Source of the DNA: Siphonodentalium dalli
Lineage: Eukaryota > Mollusca > Scaphopoda > Gadilida > Siphonodentaliidae
DNA length: 64,000 nucleotides
Assembly: GCA_032622095.1 (NCBI GenBank)
Contig: CP136067.1
Location: 175,556,556 to 175,620,555 of the forward strand
Direction: 5' to 3'
Under the pieces are notes generated by a model. That model was not told the DNA's origin and made no database searches. It worked only from the letters and a program-made list of their open reading frames with translations. The position numbers were made by a program, and so were the translations under genes. Positions 10,478 through 22,271 of the stretch are shown here, piece by piece (position 1 is the stretch's first letter; the number at the start of each line of letters is the position of its first letter).

Positions 10478-11574
10478 ACTTCGTCTACAACAAAATCTTC
10501 GGCTAACTTCGGAATTTTTTTGAATCGTTATAAAAATAACGATTGGCGGCCGAATATTAGATTATATGCGCCCAATGGACATTTTATATATATATTATCG
10601 GTATATTGAAAGAAAATAATATTGTTTTTTTCAGGACCGTATTCCTTTAAGGGATAGTGATCGTATATTTGAACCAAAATGTATGCGTTTTAATATTGAT
10701 CTGTTTACGGTGTTTGGAACAAATATTTTCGACAACTAAACCCTCTCGTCCCTTTAATATAATTAATATAACATCCCTCATCCAATAATCTCCAAATTGC
10801 ATATCTAATTTCAATCCTAGTTACACATCACACCGCCCCTCATCATTTGCCAATTGTACACCCTTTTTTGCTGCTTCTGTTGCAACTGCTCAATTTCTTT
10901 AAAAATTATTGAAAAAATGGTCCTCCGGCCTGCGACATTTACCTCCGATTTAGTTTTTTCGATCATCGGTCCACACCAAAATTGAGCACACGTCCCTATA
11001 TAATATACCTATTTAAACCGAGTATACACGGTGGTGTAATAGAAGAACCATTAATTTAACCGTAACCGTAGCATATTTCCACGTATACGTGTACGTTTTC
11101 ACGACAAATCCCCGCTGATCTGTTATTAATGAACCAAACAATTAACATGTCAACACACTCTGGCCCGCCAATGCTACAGTGTATAAATGTAACGGGGCAA
11201 ATATGCATATTATATTGACAGATAACGAGAACATTCATCACCAATAATCTGCTCACCCCTTTCAGTCGATACGATAGAAACTAAACGATTTGTTACTTCT
11301 AATTACCCGTACTTAATTACACTACTTGCGTGTTAATAAAGTACGACACCCCCCCCCAATCACAACTAAAGGTGAAACATGGGATTTAGAACATTAATAT
11401 TCACTCTTACACAGTTCCACATTCAAGGTGTGTCTTGTGTAATCGTATGTCAGTTGTAACGTTGTGAAACCGCAACCGAACTGAATTATTCTATTGCTAA
11501 ATAGTTCATGGGTGACCTGATGCATGCATCTTAGTTTTCTTGTTCATTATGTCCCTGGCCCTCCGAATGTGGAT
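10478..11574. other. Non-coding stretch, no gene seen
   Basis: AT-rich with no recognisable protein, RNA gene or repeat family, apart from short homopolymers (C9 near 11350). Confidence 0.4.
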
Positions 11575-12080
11575 TCATGAGTATATAGTGGAGACCTTCG
11601 TCCGTCTTTCCGTCTGGCCGTCCGTCCGTCCGTAACACACATTTCACAACACATCTCAACTATCGATAGTCCGAGTTGGATGTCATGCGATATGTCGGTA
11701 GACCAGCATTGTGGAATGGATCTCCACTTAGTGCAGGTTTTGACCGCACTTTTTACCAGAGTTATGTCCCTTTGCTGGACAGTGTAAAACGAACCAACGC
11801 GTCCATAGCAAACATGCTGCAGATGTCTTTATTATTGGATTTCGTTGTCATTTGGCATGGTGGTAGCGCAGGTTGTGGAAAAGGATATAACAACTTACAA
11901 CGTTCCCGCTCCCAAATACAATATACTCATGGATTTAAACAAGATGACAGAGAGTATATACATGATGAGGTTGCACAAATTTGGCCAACGAACGAGAAGA
12001 AAGTGTGAAAAGAGTGTGTCTTACTCCAGTTTTGTGCTTGTATTTCGATTGCTTTGCCGGCACGCTCTCCCTCCATGAAA
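11575..12080 (+). mobile_element. Possible Helitron-like or HINE fragment
   Basis: The start (GGAGACCTTCGTCCGTCTTT, then tandem CCGT) has the same layout as the 5' ends at 25651 and 27680: a short leader followed by a tetranucleotide array. It is followed by TTTTTACCAGAGTTATGTCC. The two overlapping frames at 11676-12078 resemble no family and are probably incidental. No hairpin/CTAG 3' end was found. Confidence 0.3.
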
Positions 12081-12249
12081 ATCAAAACTGAGAATAGGGG
12101 CCTTTATTTATTTATAATGGGTATTTATATGTTATATTTGTTCGGCCCGTATCTTGAATGTATTTATTTAATCACTAGTGTCTGCATCTTGTTTAGTTAT
12201 TAATAACTCTCCAATAATGAGATTTCACATTTCAAAACCATTGTTATTT

Positions 12250-13651
12250 AAACATTACTGTCACAGTGGTCAGAAGTTTTTACTTGCAGTGTGGGGGGTC
12301 TTAGACAAGGGGAAATACTATCTCCATTATTGTTCTCGCTGTTTATAAATGACCTCGGACCATTCCTCAAAGATTGTGCTATCGACGGGTTGAAATTCCT
12401 AGGCGATCAATTCACACAAAAACTAGGAGTATACATTAGAATCATGTGTTTGTTGTATGCGGATGATACCGTGTTGTTTGCCGACAACCAGGCAAGTATG
12501 CAAAGAGCCCCCGACGCGTTTGGGGATTATACATCGTCGTGGAAACTAAACGTAAACACTTCAAAAACAAAAGCAATTCTCTTCTGCAACCGAACACCAG
12601 AAGATTTTGACGATCTGTACCTAGGTGGCAATAAAATAGAATATGTTGACACTAAGAATTATCTCGGAATCGAGTTCTTTTACACATGCAGATTTAGCAA
12701 AACAGTCAAAGCCATATCGGTGATTGGGAATAAAGCGATGCATGGGTTTTTAGGGAATATCAATAACCTAAATTTGACCAAAGACCTACTATTAACGCTT
12801 TTCGACAAAACTATAGAACCAATTCTTCTATATGGAAGTGAAATATGGGGTATAGAAAATACATCAGAATTAGACAAAGTAATCCTGAGATTTTATAAGC
12901 ATATTCTCAATATGAAAACCAGCACTCCCACGTTCATGGTGTACGGAGAAATTGGCAGATATCCAGTCAGTATCAGATGTAAGATGAGAATTATTCAATA
13001 TTGGAACCGCATACTAAAGGGCAAGAGTTCGCCTCTAGCTCGGGAACTTTATCTACTTTTCGTCAGATTGGGGGAGCTGGGTAGGACGAACAAGGTGAAA
13101 ACGTGGATTCAATCAGTTAAAGGCATATTGGATTCCGTAGGCATGAGTTATATATGGACATGTCAGAAAATTTCATCCGAAGAAATAATGGCCATCGAAA
13201 GCACACTCAAAGATCATTTATTCAGACTTGGTGGTGGGACATGTACAACTCCTCTCGTGGTAAATTATACATGAACTTTAAACGGACACTGAAATATGAA
13301 TCCTATTTGCAAAATCTACCGCGTGATCTCGCCCAAGAACTATTACGACTAAGAACATGTAATCACAAACTGCGTTGTGAGTCTGGGAGGTGGAGTAAAA
13401 ATAAAGACAAATTCCGAGGCTGTCAAAAGTGCAGGACCCACACAGAAGACGAGTACCACGTTGTGATGATTTGTCCAAAATACTTGGATCTAAGAATGAG
13501 ATATATCCCGGCTAACTTTTGGCAAGAGCCATCTAGAGCACGATTTTATATTTTACCCGGTAGCCAAAACCCAGCTATTCAGAAAAGTTTAGCGATATTT
13601 GTTAAGGCGTGTATGAAGATTCACGAAAAAACAAGAGATGATACAACATGA
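12250..13651 (+). pseudogene. Non-LTR retrotransposon ORF2, RT C-terminal half
   Basis: A 5'-truncated LINE. The first frame (open from 12252) starts within RT motif B (G-L-R-Q-G-E-I-L-S-P-L-L-F, then I-N-D-L) and carries the catalytic Y-A-D-D at about residues 56-59 of the frame beginning at 12291. It continues through the thumb/connection region to about 13215. There it shifts into a second frame that runs to 13651. That frame holds W-W-W-D-M, L-R-T-C-N-H-K-L and a terminal Cys/His knuckle (C-Q-K-C ... E-Y-H ... C-P-K-Y), usual in LINE ORF2 C-termini. The endonuclease and the RT fingers are missing. Stops precede 12250. Clade not assigned. The frameshift and truncation make it inactive. Confidence 0.85.
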
Positions 13652-13666
13652 TTCGATTAACAACAT

Positions 13667-13710
13667 GTACACATGCTGGCATTACACATGTGTAATGTCA
13701 GCATGTGTAC
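13667..13710. repeat. 44-bp near-perfect palindrome
   Basis: Two abutting 22-bp arms beginning GTACACATGCTGGCATTACA show one mismatch and no loop. It sits 16 bp beyond the LINE ORF2 stop, in what would be the 3' UTR. Confidence 0.85.
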
Positions 13711-13734
13711 CTTGTCTAGATAATGAGAAAACAA

Positions 13735-13950
13735 AAATTACGGCGATTTTGGCGACGACATTGATGACGATTGACGACGACGACGATAACAACGTTGACG
13801 ATGTTGATGATTGGATAATGATGACGATAGATGATGACGAAGATGTATAAAGACGGCGACAAAAATACGGATGATGAAGATGATGATGACGCTGGTGTTG
13901 ATGACGATGAGGATGTTGACGATGGCCTGGTGATGATGATGACGACGTAA
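13735..13950. repeat. GAY/GATGAC trinucleotide-rich tract
   Basis: Imperfect GAC/GAT/GTT triplets run for about 215 bp after the LINE ORF and palindrome. The frames here (Asp-rich on plus, Ser/His-rich on minus) are products of the triplet repeat. It could be the expanded simple-sequence tail of the LINE. Confidence 0.75.
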
Positions 13951-14109
13951 GTGACCCCATTGTATATATGTACATATCCATGTTCTGCATTAATTTGCAG
14001 CGTTAACAATTAAAGCATACATACAATACAACTAAAAGTCCAATTAGTCCAATAAGATACCAAAGTTTAAATAAAACTGGATATCAACATTTGAAAAGGT
14101 CAAAGAATT

Positions 14110-14162
14110 GACAGGTATTCTGAAAATCATATTTAATAGATATGATTTTCAGAATACTTGTC
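14110..14162. repeat. 53-bp hairpin
   Basis: Arms starting GACAGGTATTCTGAAAATCA pair over about 23 bp with one mismatch around a 7-nt loop. No flanking TIR element was recognised. Confidence 0.8.
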
Positions 14163-15392
14163 AATATTAAAATATATAAACTTACTACTTGATTAGCTAT
14201 GTTTGTTCACCGTAAAAGTTTTGTTTATATAACAATGGTTTCAACAATCGAAATTTCGTTAGTATAGAACTATCAATAATGAATTTATCTATTTCTCAAT
14301 ATTCATCTTAGTGGTGTTGTTTTTACAGACTTTTATATATTAGAGACCTTCCGCAAAATCTGATTATTATAGAACTATCAATAAGGAATATAAGAACAAA
14401 GTATATCTATTTCTCCATACGATTACGATTACGGATATTGACATTGGAAAATATCCTGCCCGTATACGGCCAAAAATTCTGTTTTACGCACGGGGTTTCT
14501 TATGTGAGACGAAATATAACCCACTCAGTTTAATTATGTGCAGATGTGTCAAGGATATGCCACCGGTCATGCTTGAGGACGCTCTAGCATTATCAGCGTG
14601 GTGTATAACCCACGGATAAGAACATGGGATCTAAAAGAGACACACATTACTTTTCGCATCAAATACATGTGTAACTGAATAGAGTGGGCATGTGCTGTGT
14701 CACCAATTAACCATCGTAGATAAATTGTGATGAAGGTCCACCTTATTAGGACAATATATCATATCAGTTATCGTAATAGTGATTTCGCGAAATGTCTATA
14801 TTGTGAAAATTTACCCACTGCGCGTGCATTAGGTCCCTTTAAGAGTTTGAATGCATTTATTCAGCACTGCAGAGTTGAGGAATACTCCCGGTGCACTTAA
14901 GAGTGGGGTCCACACACTATTTTTGTCTAAGACCCTTTGTTGACATTCTTCAGATAACATTTAAACAGTCTATGAGATATCCACAAACGTTGATCCCAGG
15001 AATACTTTTTGCGAGGTGAGTAAACACGACGTGGTGTCACGTGTCGATGAAGACAATAATTTTAATACAGTGCCATATTCGGTCTCAGAATATTTAAATC
15101 CAAGGGCGCTCTTGTTGGTAAAATATTAATGCGAGGATTCAGTTGATTGAATATTCTTAAGCTGAATAAATATGCGCATAAATATTCACAACATTTATTG
15201 ACTAAAGTAAAAAATATCCCCTTGGCATTGTGTAAACTATGGAAACATGAATCTGCTGAAAACGATGGTGGATAAGCACCCATTCTCGACACACGGTAAG
15301 ATGTGCTGTTGCATGGAGAACATGGATGATAATGCTAGTATTACAGTAAAACGTCAATAAATTCCACTGTATAGCCGACCGGATCACACAGG
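14163..15392. other. Non-coding stretch, no gene seen
   Basis: No domain-bearing frame, RNA gene or recognised repeat. Two loosely similar phrases around TAGAACTATCAATAA lie near 14265 and 14370. Confidence 0.4.
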
Positions 15393-15775
15393 TTAACCCT
15401 TTACCCAACAAACCGGCCAAAAACGCCCAAATAAAGCTTCAACAGCCTAAAATATCTTCGGTTTGTCTCAATAACACCATACAAATATGGATATCATTGG
15501 AACCGGTTCATTGACCACATTGTGATGGTTACAGTTATGCCCTGTGCCAATGCATTCTCTTATATATGCGAGTCGACCATAGGTCGCCTCGCATATATAA
15601 GAGAATGCATTGGCCTAAAAAAAACAATTTTTATAATATTTTTCTACATTCTTTGACAATTTTTAATATGTGTTAAGCCAGTGCATTCTCTTATATATGC
15701 GAGGCGACATATGATCGACTCGCATATATAAGAGAATGCATTGGCACAGGGCCGTTCTGTTGGGTAAAGGGTTAA
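15393..15775. mobile_element. Family D paired-hairpin piggyBac-like MITE, copy 1
   Basis: TTAA at both ends (15393-15396, 15772-15775) is followed by the inverted terminus CCCTTTACCCAACARAMCGG. TTAA|CCC ends match the piggyBac superfamily; no transposase is present. Inside lie two near-perfect hairpins (about 15549-15614 and 15679-15745) with arm CATTCTCTTATATATGCGA and a loop built on GTCGACC/GGTCGCC. They are separated by an AT-rich spacer. A 100-bp unique arm (ATGGATATCATTGGAACCGG region) lies on the left, so this copy is in the opposite orientation to the one at 20219. Confidence 0.85.
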
Positions 15776-16258
15776 GGCTCTGTTCCCACCAGCGATCGCA
15801 CGGACGACATATCGCGGCGATGTTAAGGTTGAACGGCAATACAATCGCTTCTTCTCATCTGGGGGTAGCCATTTCTTTCGTCGATGATGGTTGGCCAACT
15901 ATCTATGCTTAGTACTTACTCTTATCTAACCATTTGACACATACTGCATGACAAAGTGTTCAATGTTGTGTTAAATTACACTAAGCAATATTAGTAAGAA
16001 TTCGACTTTTATTGATATACGTCCCCGTCAAAGGTTCTATACGCCTGTCGTCTCCAGTCCAACCACAAGTCGCTGTTATGTTGCATGTCTGGGGGATAAT
16101 GTTGACAAAACCAATTTTATCCCGATAACCCGCTCGTGAAAATCAGTGCTCAACAGTTGCAAATACCATGGACGTCCGACACAACATCAGTTGGAATATT
16201 CATATTAAATTGTTCTGTATATCGCACATAATTTTGGCCCACCGGCTTGATCTTCGTG

Positions 16259-16352
16259 AATCAACTAATACCACAAAAAGCCACATCATTCACATAATCA
16301 CGAACCTGACAGTAATTATGTGAATGAGGTGGCTGTTTGTTGTATTAGTTGA
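16259..16352. repeat. 94-bp imperfect hairpin
   Basis: TCAACTAATACCACA and AGCCACATCATTCACATAAT at 16261-16305 are reverse-complementary, with few mismatches, to 16315-16350. This may be a MITE core; no target duplication was recognised. Confidence 0.7.
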
Positions 16353-16389
16353 TATCCGAAATAAAGTGTTATAATGTTATATAAACTGT

Positions 16390-18395
16390 AATAAATAATC
16401 GATGAAATCGACGATTATGATATACTATGTTTCACAGAAACCCATATCGATGCAGAATATCCAACTAGTATATAACATACAACTCGCGGGGTTCTCCGAT
16501 CCAGTAAGACATGACGGTTCGAGCTACGGATGAGGTATGGCCGTTTATTTCGCCGATCACGTGATCGAACGTATGCCCTCCCTTGAATTCGGTGACTCCT
16601 GTGGTTCAAGTTGAGGTCCAGGTCATCGAGCTATCTTTTATGTGTATTATACCGCTCTGATTAATTTTGTCACGAGATATACTGGGACCTACCTGATCAG
16701 TTCATAGCGGATACGCTCGATCTGAATATCCATTTGATCCTAATAATTTCATATTATAGCTTCCTCAATATAATTTAATCACCAACCAGAGTTACCTCGA
16801 CAACATCGACACTTCTTGACCACATTATAGTGAATATCACTGTCACATCATATGGATCAGAAGTGATTGACTTCGGCAGATCTATCTCAGATCACTACGC
16901 GGTAATAGAATATTTGAAATACGAGAATAGTAGTAATTGTCCGTATTCTCTATTAATCACGAACTACGCAAAAGGCAAATATGAACAAGCAATGGAGCTT
17001 ATGCGCGACCAAGAATGGCTTCATTTTATCGAATTAGCCTCTGACACACACGCACACCGCGACTTAAACTTTTTACTTGGCAATTTCTTGACATTATGGA
17101 TAAAACTGTTCCCAATCTAACATATTGATCAGGAAAAAAGATAAACATTGGTTCACATCGATCATTCGCAGAGGAGACAAGCTAGGTAGGACTGCGATAA
17201 AATCCAAAAAGGACAACGATAGGGCGAAATTTAAAAAAGTGCGAAACGCAGTCAACAATATGAAAAAGTACGCAAGGTCCCAAAATACGAGGAAAATCTC
17301 CAGAATACTGTCAAAGTTCAACCTTCCTCAAAATATTTTTGGCACAACATAAACGAAATTATGCAAACCAAGCACAAAGACGCAATCCCCACTCTTATTT
17401 GAGATGGTCTGGCACAGAGTGTTAAAATTGGGACTACCTTATCTAATTATCAGACGATATATACAGGTGTACAAAAATGATATATTTTTGGGCCCTTTCT
17501 ATTTTTGACTTACATAAACGACATTGCAACAACTATATACTCACTTACTCGAATTATGCAGATGTTACCTGCTTCGTTAGTACCCATCCGCCAGCCACCC
17601 TATGATTGTGCGCGCGAAATTTTGATGATCTTGAAAGGGTGACTCGATGGTCAAAACAATGGATGGTAACGTTTGATGCAATAAAAACAACTAAGTCAAT
17701 GGTATTCTCCCGGACCCCCTCAGTCGTTTCCATTGAACTAGATCTCGACAACCATGAGATTCAGCAAGTAGCTTGTCACGCCCAGCGTTTCTATCCAATC
17801 AAATGTATACACTGGGACACCCAGATCAAATGAGGACGATTAAAGTCCACGTAAAGTGACCGACAATGGAGATAATGTTCAAAACGTAATGACTTCCAAT
17901 ACTGGAATATGGCAACGCCCATGATCGCCTCCTCCGCAAGCTCGACCGACTATATATTGATATTGGTAGAATTATAACTGGCCTGACTCGATCGGTATCA
18001 GAAGCGAGAGTACTGGATGAATTTGGACGGTCTCCCCTCATTGAAAGACGTAAATTACCCAAATAACGCGCAACTGGCATACACTATTGGACAATAAGGC
18101 CCCTCCGTATATCACCAAAGTGTTGCCTCTTACCGTTGGGGCATTAAGTCGATATATATCCGTTAAGATACGACTCACTTTAAATTATGTTTCCTCTCAG
18201 CTATGATTGCTGAATGGAATTTACCGTGTAAAGGTACAACTGACGCCCCCAAAAAAAAACGCCACATACCCCACATCAGAACCAACTAATGACGAAATAC
18301 TTGATTATATGTATAATAATTTACGCATTAAAGAGACATCAATTATACCTCCCCCTTACTACAATGCCGGAAGGAGAAGATTAATTATTTTGTAA
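16390..18395 (+). pseudogene. Heavily decayed LINE (endonuclease plus RT)
   Basis: Fragments in shifting frames follow the order of a LINE ORF2. There is an APE-type endonuclease start (F-T-E-T-H-I-D near 16430) and G-M-A-V-Y (about 16530). An S-D-H-Y-A motif ends the endonuclease (about 16885). RT motif G-P-F-...-Y-I-N-D-I follows at about 17490-17525, then N-Y-A-D-V-T-C-F-V-S, a mutated YADD, near 17548. After it come W-S-K-Q-W-M-V-T-F and K-T-T-K-S-M-V-F-S, then a C-terminal R-S-V-S-E-A-R..L-I-E-R segment at about 17995-18050. Many stops and frameshifts break it. CR1/jockey-like organisation is likely. Its 3' end abuts the 23-bp minisatellite. Confidence 0.7.
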
Positions 18396-18438
18396 TGTAG
18401 ACTCGAAAATTCCATCTCCGCAAGCACCTGTTGATCTT

Positions 18439-19565
18439 GTTGTAACCCATGGGATAGGACTGTTGTAACCCATGGGATAGGACTGTTGTAACCCATGGGA
18501 TAGGACTGTTGTAACCCATGGGATAGGACTGTTGTAACCCATGGGATAGGACTGTTGTAACCCATGGGATAGGACTGTTGTAACCCATGGGATGGGACTG
18601 TTGTAACCCATGGGATGGGACTGTTGTAACCCATGGGATGGGACTGTTGTAACCCATGGGATGGGACTGTTGTAAACCATGGGATGGGACTGTTGTAGCC
18701 CATGGGATAGGACTGTTGTAACCCATGGGATAGGACTGTTGTAACCCATGGGATAGGACTGTTGTAACCCATGGGATAGGACTGTTGTAACCCATGGGAT
18801 AGGACTGTTGTAACCCATGGGATAGGACTGTTGTAACCCATGGGATGGGACTGTTGTAACCCATGGGATAGGACTGTTGTAACCCATGGGATGGGACTGT
18901 TGTAACCCATGGGATGGGACTGTTGTAACCCATGGGATGGGACTGTTGTAACCCATGGGGTGGGACTGTTGTAACCCATGGGATGGGACTGTTGTAACCC
19001 ATGGGATAGGACTGTTGTAACCCATGGGATAGGACTGTTGTAACCCATGGGATAGGACTGTTGTAACCCATGGGATAGGACTGTTGTAACCCATGGGATG
19101 GGACTGTTGTAACCCATGGGATGGGACTGTTGTAACCCATGGGATGGGACTGTTGTAACCCATGGGATGGGACTGTTGTAACCCATGGGATGGGACTGTT
19201 GTAACCCATGGGATGGGACTGTTGTAACCCATGGGATAGGACTGTTGTAACCCATGGGATAGGACTGTTGTAACCCATGGGATAGGACTGTTGTAACCCA
19301 TGGGATAGGACTGTTGTAACCCATGGGATAGGACTGTTGTAACCCATGGGATAGGACTGTTGTAACCCATGGGATAGGACTGTTGTAACCCATGGGATAG
19401 GACTGTTGTAACCCATGGGATAGGACTGTTGTAACCCATGGGATAGGACTGTTGTAACCCATGGGATAGGACTGTTGTAACCCATGGGATAGGACTGTTG
19501 TAACCCATGGGATAGGACTGTTGTAACCCATGGGATAGGACTGTTGTAACCCATGGGATAGGACT
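18439..19565. repeat. 23-bp minisatellite, exactly 49 units
   Basis: Unit GTTGTAACCCATGGGATAGGACT repeats without a single indel: 1127 bp = 49 x 23. Two variants differ by A or G in GGGATAGG/GGGATGGG and occur in blocks: six A, then five G, six A, a mixed G/A stretch with one GGGGTGG unit, four A, six G, fifteen A. Rare variants are TAAACCATGG and TAGCCCATGG. The unit has no stop in any minus-strand frame. The three overlapping minus frames of about 390-409 codons are therefore a by-product, not genes. Confidence 0.95.
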
Positions 19566-20218
19566 GGATAGGAGAATTTTATTTACAATATACACACATG
19601 GAAAGTACAATTGTGAAGATGCCGACCATTTTTCTTTGAATTCCCCCGCTCAACAGACGCAAGAACCCGGATGTGGGTAAGACTAGATGAGCATAAAGTG
19701 ACCATCACCGGTATCAAGATATTCTTCTCGCAAACCGCACAACTGCGATACCTTGAACAGGCGATTTTTCGAGACTGTTCAATCATTCATAATATCCACA
19801 TACCGATTTTAGTAATCACTATTCCAATCGATATGCGATTTCGCCCACGGCCACAACCACACAAAAAAAACAACCTGTATGACTTGATTGGCCCTTACGT
19901 GTATCCGCCCGCGATCACCCGGGACACCGCCCCACACAGATAACAAACACATGCCATCATCAAACACCATCGATTTTACTCCTCAGCAGCTGAATGCCAG
20001 GGGAGAGGAGTCTCAGTTTGGTAACTGGTACCCCCGATCAACTGTGCACCCACACCATTGTGTATACAAAACTGTGTTATATGTATATATATATATGTGG
20101 GTCACAATAAGTACGTTTAAACCAAACAAACATTGACACATTTTCGGAAGTTATGGACTACGAGTGCTCACCCTTGTATCTCCGTCTCTTTAGATGTGGA
20201 TGATAGTTTGATATTAAT
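19566..20218. other. Non-coding stretch, no gene seen
   Basis: The frames at 19671-19943 and 19888-20136 have no recognisable domain. Nothing else is supported. Confidence 0.4.
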
Positions 20219-20606
20219 TTAACCCTTTACCCAACAGAACGGCACTGTGCCAATGCATTCTCTTATATATGCGATCGACCATAGGTCGCCTCGCATATAT
20301 AAGAGAATGCATTGGCTTAACACATTAAAATTATAAAATTGTTAAAGAATGTAAGAAAAAATGTTAAAAAGTGTTAAAAAAAGATTTTTTTTAGGCCAAT
20401 GCATTCTCTTATATATGCGATGCGACCTATGGTCGAATCGCATATATAAGAGAATGCATTGGCACAGGGCATAACTGTAACTATCACAATGTGGTCAAGG
20501 AGCCGGTTCCAATGATATCCATATTTGTATGGTTCTATTGAGACAGACCGAAGATATTTTAGGCTGTTGAAGCTTTATTTGGCCGGTTTGTTGGGTAAAG
20601 GGTTAA
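20219..20606. mobile_element. Family D paired-hairpin piggyBac-like MITE, copy 2
   Basis: TTAA at 20219-20222 and 20603-20606 with CCCTTTACCCAACAGAACGG-type termini. Two hairpins (about 20252-20315 and 20396-20463) flank a spacer of AT-rich GTTAAAGAATGTAAG text. It is in the inverse orientation to the copy at 15393. Confidence 0.85.
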
Positions 20607-21329
20607 GCATATGATGAAGGGTATCTACATGTTTTGTTCAGTCATAACATGCCGGATTAAGACTTCTTTTGAATTAAGCCACATCAGAAAATTAATAAAC
20701 CTCATCAGAAAGCCATCTGTGTCGGGATACTTTGTGCTGATGTTTTAAATACCTTGTGGATTAATGGTGGCAACAATAAATTAACACTTGGCAAAACATA
20801 TTTTCATTTGGCAAAAGTTTTCGTTTATTTATCGACATATCGTATCGGTCGCTCCATTTTTGTTTAGGCCAATGCATTCTCTTATATATGCGATGCGACC
20901 TATGGTCGACTCGCATATATAAGAGAATGCATTGGCACAGGGCATAACTGTAACTATCACAATGTGGTCAAGGAGCCGGTTCCAATGATATCCATATTTG
21001 TATGGTTCTATTGAGACAGACCGAAGATATTTTAGGCTGTTGAAGCTTTATTTGGCCGGTTTTTTGGGTAAAGGGTTAAGCATATGATGAAGGGTGTCTA
21101 CATGTTTTGTTCAGTCATAACAGGCCGGATTAAGACATCTTTTGAATTAAGCCACATCAGAAAATTAATAAACCTCATCAGAAAGCCATCTGTGTCGGGA
21201 TACTTTGTGCTGATGTTTTAAATACCTTGTGGATTAATGGTGGCAACAATAAATTAACACTTGGCAAAACATATTTTCATTTGGCAAAAGTTTTCGTTTA
21301 TTTATCGACATATCGTATCGGTCGCTCCA
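20384..21329. repeat. Recent 473-bp tandem duplication
   Basis: 20384-20856 is repeated at 20857-21329 with only about five visible differences (roughly 99% identity). The unit covers the right hairpin and right terminus of the family D MITE and its downstream flank, ending in a family C fragment (ATCGTATCGGTCGCTCCA). The second copy therefore carries a half-MITE with one hairpin and one TTAA end. Confidence 0.9.
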
Positions 21330-22006
21330 AATTACGTAGAAAAAACATTTGGAGGTTCGAGTGAGCGTTTAAAATATTTTTAAATATTTATGCTGCTGAT
21401 TATTTCATAGAGACACTGGCTTTTTACAATAAATTATAACAGTACTTATTATTAACAGCATCACCCCATAATCATCATAGCAATTTAGAGCAGGACCCAC
21501 GAACAGTATATCAAATTAGCAAGACCAATTACCCAGGGGTGGGTAGACATCACGACAACATATTTACTGTGCTGAAGACACATTGTAAACGTATTGGCAA
21601 GACTCTGACATGTGGTCGATGTTGAACAGGAAATCCGATACAGTGTGTCAGCAGTGTCTACTTAATCCATCAGATAAGACGAAATCCTGTACAAACGTAT
21701 GATATGTACACGGTTCTCAACCTGCTATTTCAACCAAATAATCAGATATTATGTGCTTAAACTGCAGAGTGCAATGTATACAACTCATATCTTCGGTATC
21801 TATATCATAATAATGTCCTATTACACAATAGCGGTACTTCGAAATAGATTGGCGATTAATTTTATGTGTAGGTTATATCATGGTGCAGATCGTATAATGT
21901 AATATCCACGAGTTAGACGACAGGTTATTTCGAGTAAACCATTATCATCATGATATAACCTACTTATAGCACACAATATGGGATAATGAAAATTCACCGA
22001 ATTTAA

Positions 22007-22268
22007 AGCCACATGGCGGTTTGGGCTCCAAAATACACATAATATTATTCGCTTTTGAATTTTTCTCACTATCGTTCTGCGACCCTTATCTAACCCAAAA
22101 AGACGCAAGAAAACGTTGAAAACGCCTGAAAATGGCTGTGACTTTGGCAAGTGTTTTCAGGGCACATGAAGCCGGTATATCAATAGTTCGTTTATTTGTC
22201 GACCTATCGTATCCGTCGCTCCAAATTGCGTAGAAAAAAATTTGGATGTTCGAATGAGCCATGTCCGT
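22007..22268 (+). mobile_element. Family C TTAA-bounded MITE, short copy
   Basis: TTAA at 22003-22006, then AGCCACATGGCGGTTTGGGC. The right end is GAGCCATGTCCGT followed by TTAA at 22269-22272. The TIR is short and imperfect (AGSCACATGGC against ACGGACATGGC). It is about 150 bp shorter than the copy at 42250 because the module-bearing centre is missing. Non-coding. Confidence 0.75.
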
Positions 22269-22271
22269 TTA

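Noticed and set aside
13638-14009. Asp-rich and Ser/His-rich frames
   Set aside because: They are translations of the GAY triplet tract.
18359-19610. Three overlapping minus-strand frames of about 390-409 codons
   Set aside because: They are wholly produced by the 23-bp repeat, whose minus strand has no stop in any frame.
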